From Gilliamella mensalis (GTDB taxonomy: Bacteria > Pseudomonadota > Gammaproteobacteria > Enterobacterales > Orbaceae): a DNA stretch of 64,000 nt. The position numbers were made by a program, and so were the translations under genes. Below the pieces are notes generated by a model that did no database searches, had not been told where the DNA came from, and saw only the letters and a program-made list of their open reading frames with translations. Location of the stretch: NCBI RefSeq assembly GCF_900103085.1, contig NZ_FMWR01000001.1:1-64000 (forward strand), read 5' to 3'. Below, piece by piece: positions 15,578 through 26,018 of this stretch (positions are counted from its first letter, which is position 1; the number at the start of each line of letters is the position of its first letter).

Positions 15578-18376
15578 CTATCCCTCTTGCTTTTTAAGGA
15601 GAAAAATACTGGCACCCAATACAATAGGGATTGTGATCAATAAAGCAAATATTGAATTATGCAGATCGATAAAACCAAGCGCTTTATTAAACACACCACG
15701 AGCAATAATTAGCATATGCGTTGTTGGATAAACCTCGCCAATATAACGGCCACCGCCTTCTAGAGATGCGACAGGGTTGAGCAATCCTGAAAATTGAATT
15801 GCTGGTAACATTGTCCCTACGCAAGTTAAAAAGATAACGGCAATTTGGCTACGGGTGACAGTCGAAGCCAACAAGCCAAAACCCGTTGAAATAATGCAGT
15901 AAGCAAATGCTGCTAGGCACAAAGTAAACAAGCTTCCTTTTACAGGCACAGCAAAAATGGTGATTGCCATAAATAACAATAATAAAAAGCTAAACATAGA
16001 AATAATGATATAAGGTACTTGTTTGCCTAGCAAAAATTCAGCTTTAGTTACTGGTGTTACATATAAATTAATAATCGAACCCATCTCTTTTTCACGCACG
16101 ACCGATAAAGCTGCCAGCATTGATGGAATCATTAATAATAAAATAGGTATTACCGCCGGTACCATGGAAGGTAAGCTTTTAATATCAGGATTATAACGAT
16201 ATCTTGTTTCTATATTTGCCAAGCTAGTTGAGGATTTTCCTGTTACTTCTTTTACTTTTTCACTTAACCAAGCAAGATGCATGCCTTGCACATAGCCTTT
16301 GATTGTTTCGGCACGTAACGGCATTGCCCCATCAATCCAAATAGCAATATCAACAGGATCGCCTCGTTGTATGTCACGACCAAAATTTGGTGGAATTTCA
16401 ATCGCTAAAGCAATGTCATTACTGCGCAACCGCGCATCCATATCGTTATAATCAGTGATAGGTGCCCTTTCAATAAAATAACGTTTAGAGCCCGACAAAT
16501 TTAGAGTATAATTTTGGCTGATTACACTTTGATCGCGATCAAGCACAGCAAAACGCAGATCTTCAACATCCATCGTAATGCCATATCCCATAACCAACAT
16601 TAAAATTGCTGAGCCTAATAATGCTAATAATGCTCGCAAAGGATCACGAGATAATTCAAGAGTCTCACGCCATAGACAACCTATCATACGGGTAAAATTA
16701 AATCCTTGAAGGTGATGATTTGGTAGTGTTTTTGTTGCTTGATTGAGTATTTCTTTTGGCGGTTCAACAGAGCGTTCTTCTGCATTACTATCATCAGCCC
16801 CTGCATCAACAAGATAACGAATAAAGGCCACCTCTAATGTTTTAGCATTTTTGGAGCTGATAATGTTATCTGGCGTATCACTTGCTAATACTTTACCCGC
16901 ATGCATTAATGAAATTCGATCGCATCTTGCGGCCTCATTCATAAAGTGAGTTGTGATAAATACCGTTACTTTATCTTTTCTAGAAAGTTCGATAATTAAA
17001 CGCCAAAAATCATCGCGAGCAATGGGGTCAACGCCTGATGTTGGTTCATCAAGGATAAGAATTTGCGGATTATGCACAACGGCAACTGACAATGAAAGCC
17101 GTTGCTTTACCCCTAAAGGTAAACTATCGGGCAGATTTTGTGCGTCTTGTTCTAAACCAAAACGTTTCAGTAATTCTTCAACGCGAGCGGAAATTTTACT
17201 TTCTTCAATACCAAACAGACGCGCATGTAGAACTAAATTTTGTTTGACTGTTAACTCACTATATAAAGAAAATGCTTGAGACATATATCCTAAATGACGC
17301 CTAACATTAATATCACTGGCATCAACCGGTTTACCAAATAACCATGCCTCACCTGATGAAATCGGTAATAAACCCGTTAACATTTTCATGGTGGTTGATT
17401 TACCACAGCCATTTGAGCCTAAAAAACCAAATATTTCACCTTGTTTAATTGAAAAATTAACATGATCAACTGCAATAAAATTACCAAACTGTTTAGTTAA
17501 ATCTTTTGCTTCTATGGCTGTTTGCAAATCTTTATTAAGATCTAAAGGTGGAATTTCGACAGTTTGATAACCTTGTCTAGCGCTTTCTGGCATGAGCTGA
17601 ATAAATGCATCATCTAAATTATTTTTTCCTGTTTTAGCTAGTAATGATTTTGGTGTGCCAGTTTCAAGAATTTTACCGCCATACATCGCAACCAACCAAT
17701 CAAAGTTTTGGGCTTCATCCATGTAGGCAGTTGCCACAACCACACTCATTTGTGGTCGTTGTATACGAATTTTATTAATTAACTGCCAAAATTGGGCTCT
17801 TGAGAGCGGATCGACCCCCGTTGTGGGTTCATCAAGAATTAACAAATCAGGATCGTGGATTAACGCCGAACATAAGCTAACTTTTTGTTTCATACCACCG
17901 GACAGTCGCCCTGCTGGTCTAGATAAAAATGGATATAATCCAGTACTACGCGTTAATTCATCAATACGGCAACGACGCTCAGCCGCATCATTACCAAACA
18001 AACGAGCAAAAAATTGCAAATTTTCTTCAACAGATAAAGTAGGATAAAGATTTTTGCCTAATCCTTGCGGCATATAGGCAATACGTGTACAGACGTTTTT
18101 GCGGTGTGATTTGTCTTTCATATCACCATCTAAAACATACACTAAGCCTTCTTGAATAACATGTGCACCAGCAATCAGCGATAATAAACTCGATTTTCCC
18201 ACACCATCAGGCCCAATAAAACCCACCATGCATCGCGGTGGAATGGCTAAACTAATATTATTGAGCGCACAGTTTTTTTTGTAATACAGTGTGACATTAC
18301 TTACTTTTGCCACTGCATCATCAATGGATTTAGCTTGGTTTAATAAAACTAAATTCTTATTGTCTGAATCTGACAT
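15578..18376 (-). CDS. rbbA: Fused double ABC ATPase-permease, RbbA-like
   Basis: This 932-residue fusion contains two ATP-binding cassettes and an ABC-2 permease. The first cassette has Walker [10 protein letters not shown] near residue 55 and signature LSGGMKQK. The second has Walker [10 protein letters not shown] near residue 320, and its signature is altered to LPLGVKQR. Both have LILDEPT(T/S)GVDP Walker B blocks. From about residue 575 the permease has one helix, an outer domain and five further helices. E. coli RbbA (911 residues) was described as a ribosome-bound ATPase, but its operon context indicates an exporter. It lies between the adaptor and the second permease. Confidence 0.9.
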   Translation of the reverse strand: MSDSDNKNLVLLNQAKSIDDAVAKVSNVTLYYKKNCALNNISLAIPPRCMVGFIGPDGVGKSSLLSLIAGAHVIQEGLVYVLDGDMKDKSHRKNVCTRIAYMPQGLGKNLYPTLSVEENLQFFARLFGNDAAERRCRIDELTRSTGLYPFLSRPAGRLSGGMKQKVSLCSALIHDPDLLILDEPTTGVDPLSRAQFWQLINKIRIQRPQMSVVVATAYMDEAQNFDWLVAMYGGKILETGTPKSLLAKTGKNNLDDAFIQLMPESARQGYQTVEIPPLDLNKDLQTAIEAKDLTKQFGNFIAVDHVNFSIKQGEIFGFLGSNGCGKSTTMKMLTGLLPISSGEAWLFGKPVDASDINVRRHLGYMSQAFSLYSELTVKQNLVLHARLFGIEESKISARVEELLKRFGLEQDAQNLPDSLPLGVKQRLSLSVAVVHNPQILILDEPTSGVDPIARDDFWRLIIELSRKDKVTVFITTHFMNEAARCDRISLMHAGKVLASDTPDNIISSKNAKTLEVAFIRYLVDAGADDSNAEERSVEPPKEILNQATKTLPNHHLQGFNFTRMIGCLWRETLELSRDPLRALLALLGSAILMLVMGYGITMDVEDLRFAVLDRDQSVISQNYTLNLSGSKRYFIERAPITDYNDMDARLRSNDIALAIEIPPNFGRDIQRGDPVDIAIWIDGAMPLRAETIKGYVQGMHLAWLSEKVKEVTGKSSTSLANIETRYRYNPDIKSLPSMVPAVIPILLLMIPSMLAALSVVREKEMGSIINLYVTPVTKAEFLLGKQVPYIIISMFSFLLLLFMAITIFAVPVKGSLFTLCLAAFAYCIISTGFGLLASTVTRSQIAVIFLTCVGTMLPAIQFSGLLNPVASLEGGGRYIGEVYPTTHMLIIARGVFNKALGFIDLHNSIFALLITIPIVLGASIFLLKKQEG

Positions 18377-18389
18377 CTGCTATCTCCAA

Positions 18390-19463
18390 TTATTCGGTTG
18401 GACATTTTGCAATATCAGATAAGCCAGCTGGCCATGGCGTTTTAGGATCAAGTTTAACCCAAGCCACGCCAGGTAAACCTGTTTTAACTTGAGTAATATA
18501 ACATTTTAATAATTCAGGGCTTAATTGTGCTTTAACTCTAAACATCAATTTTTGACGTTCATCTTTTGTTTCAACGGTTTTTGGCGTAAATTGGGCAACG
18601 CTTGAAACAAACGAAATTTTAGCTGAAATCGCTTTATCTGGTAACGCATCTAAAATAAGTCTGACTTCATCACCAATAGCCACCTTACCCGCGACAGTTT
18701 CAGGTAAAAAGAAAGTTAAATAAACATCATACAAATTAACTAAATTTAGTACTTTACCGCCCGACGGCAAAACTTCACCTAACTGAGCAATGCGATATTG
18801 AATACGACCATCAACAGGCGCTATTAAAGTACTATCATCGATATCAGCTTGAATTTGCCTTATATTAGCGCTGGCAACATTAATAGCAGCTTTAGCACTA
18901 TCAACACCAGCCTGAGCAACAGCAATGGCAGCATCTGCCGCTGTAACTTGAGATTTTGCTGAATCTAACGCTGCTTTAGCACTATTAAATTTAGCGGTAT
19001 CATCATCAAATTGTTGGATGGACAATGCACCTTTCTGATAAAGCGCAGTAGTTCTCTGTAAATGTTTAGATGCAATATCTAAGTCACTTTCACGTTGACT
19101 TACGTCGGCTTGAGCGGCGACTTTATCGCTCATTTTTAATTCAACTTGTGATTGAGCACTAGCCTCATTACTGATTGCTTGCCCATATTGCGCTTGTGCT
19201 TCGTTTAATTGTGCCTGTAAGGTGTCAGTCTGCATAACCACAAGTGGTTGGCCAGCTTTAACAAAATCGCCTTCATCAACATTAATTTTTTCAATTCTAC
19301 CAGCTAATTTAGCTGAAATATTAATTTCGGTTGCTTCAATGCGTCCATTACCACTAGCAAAATTCGAACCATATCCATCTGTCTTCAATTGTTGCCATAA
19401 AATAAAAATAATAGCAATAATAACAACTGCAATAACAATCCATTTCCTGCTTATATTTTTCAT
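18390..19463 (-). CDS. yhiI: HlyD-type membrane fusion protein, YhiI-like
   Basis: The 357-residue protein has one N-terminal anchor (about 8-25) and a split lipoyl domain (KLAGRIEKINVDEGDFVKAG early, STLIAPVDGRIQYRIAQLGE later). Between these lies a long alpha-helical hairpin rich in Ala, Gln and Ser (about residues 75-210), followed by beta-barrel sequence. It would bridge the inner-membrane ABC exporter to a TolC-like outer-membrane channel. It is first in the operon, 13 bases before rbbA. An AGGTG-type site lies before the ATG at 19463. Confidence 0.9.
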   Translation of the reverse strand: MKNISRKWIVIAVVIIAIIFILWQQLKTDGYGSNFASGNGRIEATEINISAKLAGRIEKINVDEGDFVKAGQPLVVMQTDTLQAQLNEAQAQYGQAISNEASAQSQVELKMSDKVAAQADVSQRESDLDIASKHLQRTTALYQKGALSIQQFDDDTAKFNSAKAALDSAKSQVTAADAAIAVAQAGVDSAKAAINVASANIRQIQADIDDSTLIAPVDGRIQYRIAQLGEVLPSGGKVLNLVNLYDVYLTFFLPETVAGKVAIGDEVRLILDALPDKAISAKISFVSSVAQFTPKTVETKDERQKLMFRVKAQLSPELLKCYITQVKTGLPGVAWVKLDPKTPWPAGLSDIAKCPTE

Positions 19464-19578
19464 ATAACACCTTATTTTTTAAAATTCATAAGTAATCTCA
19501 ACGAAATGACAAATCGTGATAGGCTATTAGATAGCATTGATTAAATAGTATCAGATGTTTATGGCAAATAAAATCTGT

Positions 19579-19812
19579 TCACAAAATAAACGCAATAAAA
19601 GCTAAAATAGCAAATTTAGGCAAGGTGGATTTATGTTTAAAGTGTAAGAAATGATTACTTTCTTTATAATAACTAGAAAAAATACTGTAAACAACTCGAG
19701 TAATTCCTACAGCTAAACAAATAAAAAGAATATAATAATTCCAGAGTGTGCCTAGGATGTTACTGCATTGTTTTAAAAATACTAGATCTGAATCATCTCT
19801 ATAAATAGCCAT
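19579..19812 (-). CDS. Small hypothetical membrane protein, 77 aa
   Basis: I do not recognise the family. The ATG at 19812 has AAGGAG seven bases upstream, which supports real translation. The product has one clear membrane helix (about 22-45, NYYILFICLAVGITRVVYSIF), a basic central stretch rich in His and Lys, and a second hydrophobic end (about 66-77) that stops abruptly. It stands alone between the exporter operon and the YkgJ gene. Confidence 0.55.
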   Translation of the reverse strand: MAIYRDDSDLVFLKQCSNILGTLWNYYILFICLAVGITRVVYSIFSSYYKESNHFLHFKHKSTLPKFAILAFIAFIL

Positions 19813-19927
19813 TAATACTCTCCTTATTAATTATTGATAATCACAACACTATAACAATAAGAGTTTCCTTAATACGGAATTAGAAAAAATATTTTCAGAT
19901 CTAATTTTGTTATCACTAATTCATTTG

Positions 19928-20194
19928 TTATTTCGAATTTAATATTTTGCATGCAATAGTATTTATCTCGATAAACTCTGCCCAACTATATTTATCTTTA
20001 TAATTGAGCTGATATTGTTTATCTACACAACAAATATCTGGCCTTGTCTCATAAATGGTGCATAATTTTGTTTGATGGTCATAATAACGACATACCCCAT
20101 TACCACTATCAAGAAATTGCGTTTCTTGCGAGCGATTAACATTGCAACAACAAGCTCCACATTGATAGCAAGGAAATGGGGAGGTATGACTCAT
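19928..20194 (-). CDS. YkgJ-family cysteine-cluster protein
   Basis: The start is set at ATG 20194, which overlaps the stop of the preceding gene as ATGA; a longer frame reaches 20209. The 88-residue product has the YkgJ/UPF0153 cysteine pattern: CYQCGACCC at the start, then CRYY, LCTIYETRPDIC and a late Cys in IACKIL. These cysteines bind zinc or an iron-sulfur cluster, and the molecular role is not firmly known. The four-base overlap indicates translational coupling with the HNH-like membrane protein gene, so it may belong to that locus functionally. Confidence 0.85.
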   Translation of the reverse strand: MSHTSPFPCYQCGACCCNVNRSQETQFLDSGNGVCRYYDHQTKLCTIYETRPDICCVDKQYQLNYKDKYSWAEFIEINTIACKILNSK

Positions 20195-21762
20195 AATGAT
20201 TTTACCCATGAATGCACTGATTCTAAATTGCCAGCTTCAAATGGTAATTTAATTCCTCGGCGAGTGACTTCTTCTTTTAACAGAAAGCTGCGTTCTAGTT
20301 CATTATTGGTCGAGGTAAGATGCAATGTAAACGACGCTAATTGTTGTGTATCCATATTGAACTCTAGCCTTGCCAATTCTTTTAAATAATTATCTAACTC
20401 AATATTTAAAGCTCTAAAAAAATCGAGTGTTCTTTCGTATTTATCCTTAAATTTATCCAAAAATGCCCAAATTTTTTGAGGAAGAGCTCCTTTATCTAGA
20501 TAGTGATTAAATGCTAATGTTAAAATACCAGTCGCTAGTGCGCTACAAAATGCAGATAACTCAGTGCCAAATGGAAAAGCAAATAATTGTGAACATATGC
20601 TATAAATAGCAGTACCACAAACAACGGAAATTCCTGCACTAATAATTTTGCTCACTTCTTTAGCTAATTCACTTAAAGTCAATGCATTAGGGTTGCAAAA
20701 GATTAATTTTATAGCTGTAGTAATATGCCCCCACATTTCCCGAATCATTTTTCCAAGCATTTTTTGCGTAGTGAAAAATATATTGGTAACAGTAGTGGTT
20801 ACACTCGATAGCGCACCACTAACAGCGCCATCTTTGAAAGAATTAAAAAAATCTTTAAATTTTAATTTTATTCGTTCCCATATAGCATTAAATACATCGC
20901 TAATATCATTTAAAAAATTTTTTATAGAAAAGTTATATTTATTATTTACATAAATAGAAGGGAATTGATCTCGTAGTTCAAACCATGCTTCGGCAAGGAT
21001 AAGCCCTAGCATCTGTCTTGTTCCCATTTTAAAACCAGAAAGTGTTGATTGATAAGCGACATCTTTAGCAAACTTACTGCTAGTATAATAGGCTATATTG
21101 ACAGTTCTCTCGTATTTAGCCCGTGCTTTTTTGTCTATTTCAAGCATCTTATTGAAGTTTGCTTTTTCTTTATTTTCTAACTTTTCTAATGACTTTTTTT
21201 CTTGATCTGTTAACAATTTTTTCTGTTTTAATATAGCTATTTCTTGACGGGTTTGAGTAAGTTCATTTTGAAGTTTACTGACAAAGTCAGACATTGAACT
21301 TGCTTTTTTAGATTTATTTAATGTTTCATTGGTGAAATATAAATTACTACTGTCATTAGCAAGGTCAGTTCCTGATAATTCTGCTAATATTCGGCCTTGA
21401 TCGTGATGTATTTCATTTGCAGCAATAACATGATCTAAATTTTTTTTATCATGTTGAGCAAATATTTCCCCTGTGTAAGCATCTTTTAAAGTATTTGCTT
21501 GATGAGCGATTTTTCCTTGTCGATTTGTCTCAATATAATTGGCATAAGAATGATATTCATGTGAATCATATTTTGGTTGTTGCTCTTTTCTTATTCTTTC
21601 ACTATCAGTTGCGTAAATGTTTTGTCGTGCATTATGAACAGTATCAACATCTCCACCTACATTATCCTTAAATAATAAAAAATCTAACCCAAATGAAGTC
21701 ACCAAAGATTTGACAACAGTATTATGTAACTCTTCGCTCCAATTAATTTCCTGTTTCATCAT
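20191..21762 (-). CDS. Large protein with HNH-like N-terminal motif and membrane segment
   Basis: I do not recognise this 523-residue protein as a named family. Residues about 95-152 look like an HNH/His-Me-finger nuclease core: YTGEIF, LDHVIAANEI (Asp110-His111), then SSNLYFTNETLNKSK with Asn140 and Asn149. This is inference from pattern only. Residues 155-215 are a Lys/Glu-rich coiled coil. Two hydrophobic segments follow (about 371-390 and 398-418), then a helical C-terminus. There is no signal peptide. It lies 60 bases after the gene for a coiled-coil membrane protein and overlaps the YkgJ gene, with ACGAGGAA upstream of the double ATG. Confidence 0.7.
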   Translation of the reverse strand: MMKQEINWSEELHNTVVKSLVTSFGLDFLLFKDNVGGDVDTVHNARQNIYATDSERIRKEQQPKYDSHEYHSYANYIETNRQGKIAHQANTLKDAYTGEIFAQHDKKNLDHVIAANEIHHDQGRILAELSGTDLANDSSNLYFTNETLNKSKKASSMSDFVSKLQNELTQTRQEIAILKQKKLLTDQEKKSLEKLENKEKANFNKMLEIDKKARAKYERTVNIAYYTSSKFAKDVAYQSTLSGFKMGTRQMLGLILAEAWFELRDQFPSIYVNNKYNFSIKNFLNDISDVFNAIWERIKLKFKDFFNSFKDGAVSGALSSVTTTVTNIFFTTQKMLGKMIREMWGHITTAIKLIFCNPNALTLSELAKEVSKIISAGISVVCGTAIYSICSQLFAFPFGTELSAFCSALATGILTLAFNHYLDKGALPQKIWAFLDKFKDKYERTLDFFRALNIELDNYLKELARLEFNMDTQQLASFTLHLTSTNNELERSFLLKEEVTRRGIKLPFEAGNLESVHSWVKSL

Positions 21763-21824
21763 TATTTTTATTCCTCGTTAATATAATCAATAAAACAAAA
21801 GCCAGGTATTCTTGGCTTTTATCA

Positions 21825-22895
21825 TTACATTTCCTGAGTAAAATCTTTATATTCTTTTTCTTTGTTAATTAATACATTATCTAATTCTTCTTGATTAAGA
21901 ACATTAAATCCATCACTATCTTTTTCGACTTCAATAATACCATTTTCAGATACTTTTTTAATTTTAAAAAGTGGAGTTGTAATAATATCGGTCATAATAG
22001 CAGCCAATAAATAACCGTTATTAATAATTCTTAGACTCTTTTCCGTCATATCACTAATTGCTTGCCAGCCGCCTAGCACTACTATCTTTTCATGTATCTC
22101 TTTTAATGCAGAAAAGTATTCATTAAAGGTCCGATTAATTTTTTCTAACGACATATAAATTTTATCTACATAATTATTTGTATTAGATAAATATTTATCA
22201 ATTAAATTCATTTTTGTTATTGCTTTATCAACTTCAAGTCTTGATTTTTCTGCATTTTTTAATAATTTTTCAGCGTGATTTGCATACGCAAAACCAGCAA
22301 TAGCAATCATTGGTGCAATTGCAGCAGCACCTAAAACCATCGCACCACCTGCCATTCCCCAACCACCCGCCGCAAGTGATCCTCCACCGATAGCAGCCAT
22401 AGTGGCATTATATGCAGCTACGCCTGATAAAGCGGCAATAGGTGTTCCTGTTGAAGCAGCTGCAAAAGCCATCACTCCGCTATATACAGCAAAACTTGCA
22501 GCTGCTCCCGCTGCACCAGACGCTGCAACCGTACCTAAAAACTCCACTGTAGAAAAAGAATATTCTTCAATTTTATCTATCTTAACTTTAGGAATAGATA
22601 ACTTAAGATCTTTATTGTCTTTTCGTTTTAATTGTTTTAATAATTCGTCAGAAATTTTTTTAAATTCACCAAATGATTTACCAATATTAAGTTCTAATGT
22701 ACCTAATCGCTCTAATTTCTGTTCTGAAACTTTGTTTAATACATCCAGTTCATCTTTTCGCTTGTTATATCGGCTTTTGGTTCTTTCTAAGATTTCATCA
22801 GCTTCTGATTTTAGTTGATAACCATCGTATGCTTTTTTGCCACCAACTGCTGCAGCGACTGCAGCTGCACCTGCAATAATAAAAGGTAATGCCAT
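21825..22895 (-). CDS. Ala/Gly-rich coiled-coil membrane protein of unknown function
   Basis: The 356-residue protein is not one I recognise. It begins with a hydrophobic Ala-rich segment (residues 4-18) followed by a GGKKAYDGY turn. A coiled coil covers about residues 28-92, and a very Ala/Gly-rich hydrophobic block with glycine-zipper spacing covers about 117-205. A second helical coiled region lies at about 206-270, and the tail is acidic. This looks like a membrane-remodelling or pore-type partner rather than an enzyme. ACGAGGAAATAACA gives a strong ribosome binding site before the ATG at 22895. It lies in one direction with the HNH-like protein and a WYL remnant. Confidence 0.7.
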   Translation of the reverse strand: MALPFIIAGAAAVAAAVGGKKAYDGYQLKSEADEILERTKSRYNKRKDELDVLNKVSEQKLERLGTLELNIGKSFGEFKKISDELLKQLKRKDNKDLKLSIPKVKIDKIEEYSFSTVEFLGTVAASGAAGAAASFAVYSGVMAFAAASTGTPIAALSGVAAYNATMAAIGGGSLAAGGWGMAGGAMVLGAAAIAPMIAIAGFAYANHAEKLLKNAEKSRLEVDKAITKMNLIDKYLSNTNNYVDKIYMSLEKINRTFNEYFSALKEIHEKIVVLGGWQAISDMTEKSLRIINNGYLLAAIMTDIITTPLFKIKKVSENGIIEVEKDSDGFNVLNQEELDNVLINKEKEYKDFTQEM

Positions 22896-22956
22896 TGTTA
22901 TTTCCTCGTTAAATTTATGTTAATTAAAAATATATTATGTTTGTGTTACAACAAAC

Positions 22957-23478
22957 TTAAGATGTGATCATTTTTGCTTGCTCTCCAAACCCCCTAACCC
23001 ATGCGTTTAACTCACGTTCACTAGATGTGGTGATAGTAAGAATAATTTCGCCATTTTCGATTTCTTCAATTTTCTGTTCATCGCACCAAATTCTTTCTTT
23101 GACATAACCAGCCGCTGATTTGGTAAATTGAATTGAAAAAGTACGAGGTTCATGTTCCGGTAAACCAAACGTAGTTTTATTTTGAATGTGATCTGGTACT
23201 GATATAGCAACTTTTTGGTTAATAAAATCTAATTTTTTTATTCGGTGGATTGCCAAACAAGTACTGTGTTTTAATTCTGTCGCAACGTTATTTGAAATTG
23301 CGCCATAAACATATAAGGCATGATTCATTGCAATTACTTTTTGCGGAATAAAATAGTGGTTTTTTCCTTGTTGATTACCACTAGCAATATAATGAATGTG
23401 GCAAAAAGTCTTATTTTCGATACACCTTAATAAGTTCTCAATAATGCTAACTTTATCTGAATAAAAATCCGATAGCTT
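22957..23478 (-). pseudogene. WYL-domain regulator lacking its DNA-binding domain
   Basis: An open frame runs from a stop at 23479-23481 down to 22957. Its translation begins inside a WYL domain (SIIENLLRCIENKTFCHIHY) and ends with the WYL C-terminal block, which includes RTFSIQFTKSAAGYVKERIW and ELNAWVRGFGEQAKMI. The helix-turn-helix that precedes WYL in such regulators is missing, and no ATG, GTG or TTG lies at the domain start. The only ATG (23328) leaves 123 residues. It is most likely a 5'-truncated gene. WYL regulators commonly control phage-defence operons, which bears on the two genes downstream. Confidence 0.65.
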
Positions 23479-23526
23479 TTATACCAACGCATTACATTTT
23501 AATTATACGTTAAATTATCAAATTGC

Positions 23527-23558
23527 TTTTCCAATCTATGGAACATAGAATTGGAAAA
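23527..23558. promoter_or_regulatory. Large inverted repeat upstream of the WYL gene
   Basis: TTTTCCAATCTATG (23527-23540) is mirrored by CATAG-A-ATTGGAAAA (23544-23558) around GAA, with one bulged base. It sits about 45 bases upstream of the open WYL frame. It could be the operator of that regulator or an RNA hairpin. Confidence 0.45.
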
Positions 23559-23639
23559 TAATTATTAATGAATAGGGAAAATATGTCATATCGATCTTTT
23601 CTATCAATTAATCGTTTATTTAGATAAATTTAAGCATAT

Positions 23640-23980
23640 TGTAACTATCTCCTAAAATAGTACAGCCAAAAAGTAGACATTCTAGTTAAAAAGCTTTGCC
23701 GTAAATATGACATGGATAATTCAACTTTTTATAAATGGCGGAGAAATATGGCTGTATGGAAAGCCCAGATATCAAACGTTTAAAATAATTTGAAGTAAAA
23801 AATAGCAAGTTTAAAAAAATGGTTGCCAAGTTAAGTTTGAAATCACAGCTTCTGGAAGAAATTATAAAAAAGCGCTAATGCTCATGCAAGCAAGTAAAAT
23901 GTGGGTGGTTACACATGCTATTACAATTGCTATGAGCTGTGCTATGGTAGGATTAAGTCACAGTACTTACTATTATTAAG
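23640..23980 (+). pseudogene. IS3-family orfA remnant
   Basis: The plus strand encodes KKLCRKYDMDNSTFYKWRRN and then, after a frame change and a stop, KKMVAKLSLKSQLLEEIIKK. These are the helix-turn-helix and leucine-zipper parts of an IS3/IS407-group OrfA. A short broken piece of OrfB start follows. Stops and shifts show it is dead. Confidence 0.55.
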
Positions 23981-24178
23981 CTAAGTTACCAGATGATTCA
24001 ATAATTAAGTTGCTTTTATTGATGCTATTTGTATGCTTTCTGATTTATTTATATTTAATTTTTTTTTAACGACTCTATTTTATAGAGTGAGACCTACTCA
24101 AATAGCTGCTAATATCGGTATTTATAAAATAAAAAAACAGCCTGTTCTTTAGCTATTTTTTTATTTTAAACTTGTTAG
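23981..24178. other. Intergenic stretch downstream of guaA
   Basis: No gene is visible. On the minus strand just past the guaA stop the sequence is T-rich around a short AACAG/CTGTT palindrome, which may help termination, but the hairpin is weak. Confidence 0.35.
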
Positions 24179-25762
24179 TTATTCCCACTCTATAGTCGCA
24201 GGTGGTTTTCCGCTTATATCATATACGACACGAGAAATACCATTGACTTCGTTGATGATTCGATTAGATACGCGCCCTAAGAAGTCATAAGGTAAATGAG
24301 CCCAGTGAGCGGTCATAAAATCGACAGTTTCAACCGCTCGCAGTGAAACGACCCAGTCGTATTTGCGACCGTCACCCATTACACCAACCGAGCGTACAGG
24401 TAAAAATACGGTAAAGGCTTGGCTGACTTTGTGGTATAGGTCTGCTTTATATAGCTCTTCAATAAAGATGGCATCGGCTTTGCGTAATAAGTCACAATAT
24501 TCTTTTTTAACTTCACCAAGTACTCGTACGCCTAAGCCTGGACCTGGGAATGGATGACGATAAAGCATATCGTAAGGTAAGCCAAGTTCTAAGCCCACTT
24601 TGCGAACTTCGTCTTTAAATAGTTCTCGCAAAGGTTCGACTAAGCCCATTTTCATATCTTCGGGTAAGCCACCAACATTATGGTGTGATTTAATTACATG
24701 AGCTTTGCCGGTATCAGCAGCTGCCGATTCAATAACATCGGGATAGATAGTGCCTTGAGCTAGCCATTTTACATCTTTTAATTTTGCTGCTTCTTCATCA
24801 AATACAGCAACAAATTCACGTCCAATAATTTTACGTTTTGCTTCAGGATCGGCTTCACCTTTTAGTGCAGCTAAAAAGCGCTCTTCGGCATTTACTGCAA
24901 TAATATTTAAGCCAAATTTATTACCAAACATATCCATAACTTGTTGTGCTTCGTTCAAGCGTAACAGACCATGATCAACAAATACGCAAGTTAACTGATC
25001 GCCAATGGCTTGATGCAATAGCAGTGCTGTAACTGAAGAGTCCACCCCACCTGATAAACCGAGTAATACTTTGTCATTACCAACTTGTTCTTTAATGCGC
25101 GCAATAGCATCAGTAATGATTGAAGATGGTGTCCAAAGTTTTTCGCAGTGACAGATATCAATCACAAAACGTTGCAACAACTCGAAACCTTTAACAGTGT
25201 GAGTTACTTCTGGGTGGAATTGAACACCATAAAATTGTTTTTCGTCATTAGCCATAATAGCAAATGGGCAAGTTTCAGTGCGACCAATCAGGGTAAAACA
25301 GTCAGGCAAGGCTGTTACTTTGTCACCGTGGCTCATCCAGACATCAAGTTGATCAATGCCTTGTTCACTTGTACTATCCAATATACCATCAGTTAATTTT
25401 GACGATCCCACAAGATCCACTTTAGCATAACCAAATTCACGTTGGTTAGAGCCAGTAACTTGACCACCCTTACCAACTTGAATTGCCATAGTTTGCATAC
25501 CATAACAAATACCCAAAACAGGTACGCCGGCATTAAAGACATACTCGGGAGCTCGAGGGCTATTAGCTTCTGTGGTACTTTCAGGACCACCTGATAAAAT
25601 AATACCTTTAGGATTAAATTGTTTAATTTTTTCTTCTGATACATCCCACGGCCAAAGTTCACAGTACACACCAATTTCACGAATTCTACGAGCAATTAAT
25701 TGAGTAACTTGTGAACCAAAATCGAGGATTAATATGCGCTGTTGGTGGATGTCTTTTTTCAT
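24179..25762 (-). CDS. guaA: GMP synthase (glutamine-hydrolysing)
   Basis: This enzyme converts XMP to GMP with ATP and glutamine. The 527-residue length is standard. The glutamine amidotransferase domain (about 1-205) has the nucleophile loop VLGICYGMQ and the closing HPEVTHT. The ATP pyrophosphatase domain follows with the PP-loop GLSGGVDSS, and the dimerisation domain closes with the usual PPATIEWE end. The start is set at ATG 25762 ([18 protein letters not shown]) with TAGGAA upstream; the frame extends 18 codons further without support. guaB, its usual partner, is not beside it here. Confidence 0.97.
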   Translation of the reverse strand: MKKDIHQQRILILDFGSQVTQLIARRIREIGVYCELWPWDVSEEKIKQFNPKGIILSGGPESTTEANSPRAPEYVFNAGVPVLGICYGMQTMAIQVGKGGQVTGSNQREFGYAKVDLVGSSKLTDGILDSTSEQGIDQLDVWMSHGDKVTALPDCFTLIGRTETCPFAIMANDEKQFYGVQFHPEVTHTVKGFELLQRFVIDICHCEKLWTPSSIITDAIARIKEQVGNDKVLLGLSGGVDSSVTALLLHQAIGDQLTCVFVDHGLLRLNEAQQVMDMFGNKFGLNIIAVNAEERFLAALKGEADPEAKRKIIGREFVAVFDEEAAKLKDVKWLAQGTIYPDVIESAAADTGKAHVIKSHHNVGGLPEDMKMGLVEPLRELFKDEVRKVGLELGLPYDMLYRHPFPGPGLGVRVLGEVKKEYCDLLRKADAIFIEELYKADLYHKVSQAFTVFLPVRSVGVMGDGRKYDWVVSLRAVETVDFMTAHWAHLPYDFLGRVSNRIINEVNGISRVVYDISGKPPATIEWE

Positions 25763-25958
25763 CAATTTTATTCCTAAACTATCAACTAATACAAAATTAG
25801 GCTGATATTGTACCATTTACCAAATAAATTGAGAGCATTAATTAAAAACAATTATAAATATTTTATATTATTAATAATGTTCAAATCATCTTATTACAAA
25901 ATTCAATAACAGGGTCATCAAATTCACCTTGTAATAAGTCAACAAATCAAAAATTGAA

Positions 25959-26005
25959 TTGTCTTTACTTAATTAGTAAGTATACTTACAATAAGTTAAC
26001 TTATT
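25959..26005 (+). promoter_or_regulatory. Promoter with two palindromic operators before the SRPBCC-MarR operon
   Basis: TTGTCT (25959-25964), a 16-base spacer and TATACT (25981-25986) form a good sigma-70 promoter. The perfect palindrome GTAAGTATACTTAC (25976-25989) covers the -10 box. A second perfect palindrome, AATAAGTTAACTTATT (25990-26005), follows at once over the expected transcription start. Binding there by the MarR protein encoded downstream would repress the operon; that is inferred. Confidence 0.65.
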
Positions 26006-26018
26006 AAAAGGAGGCGCT

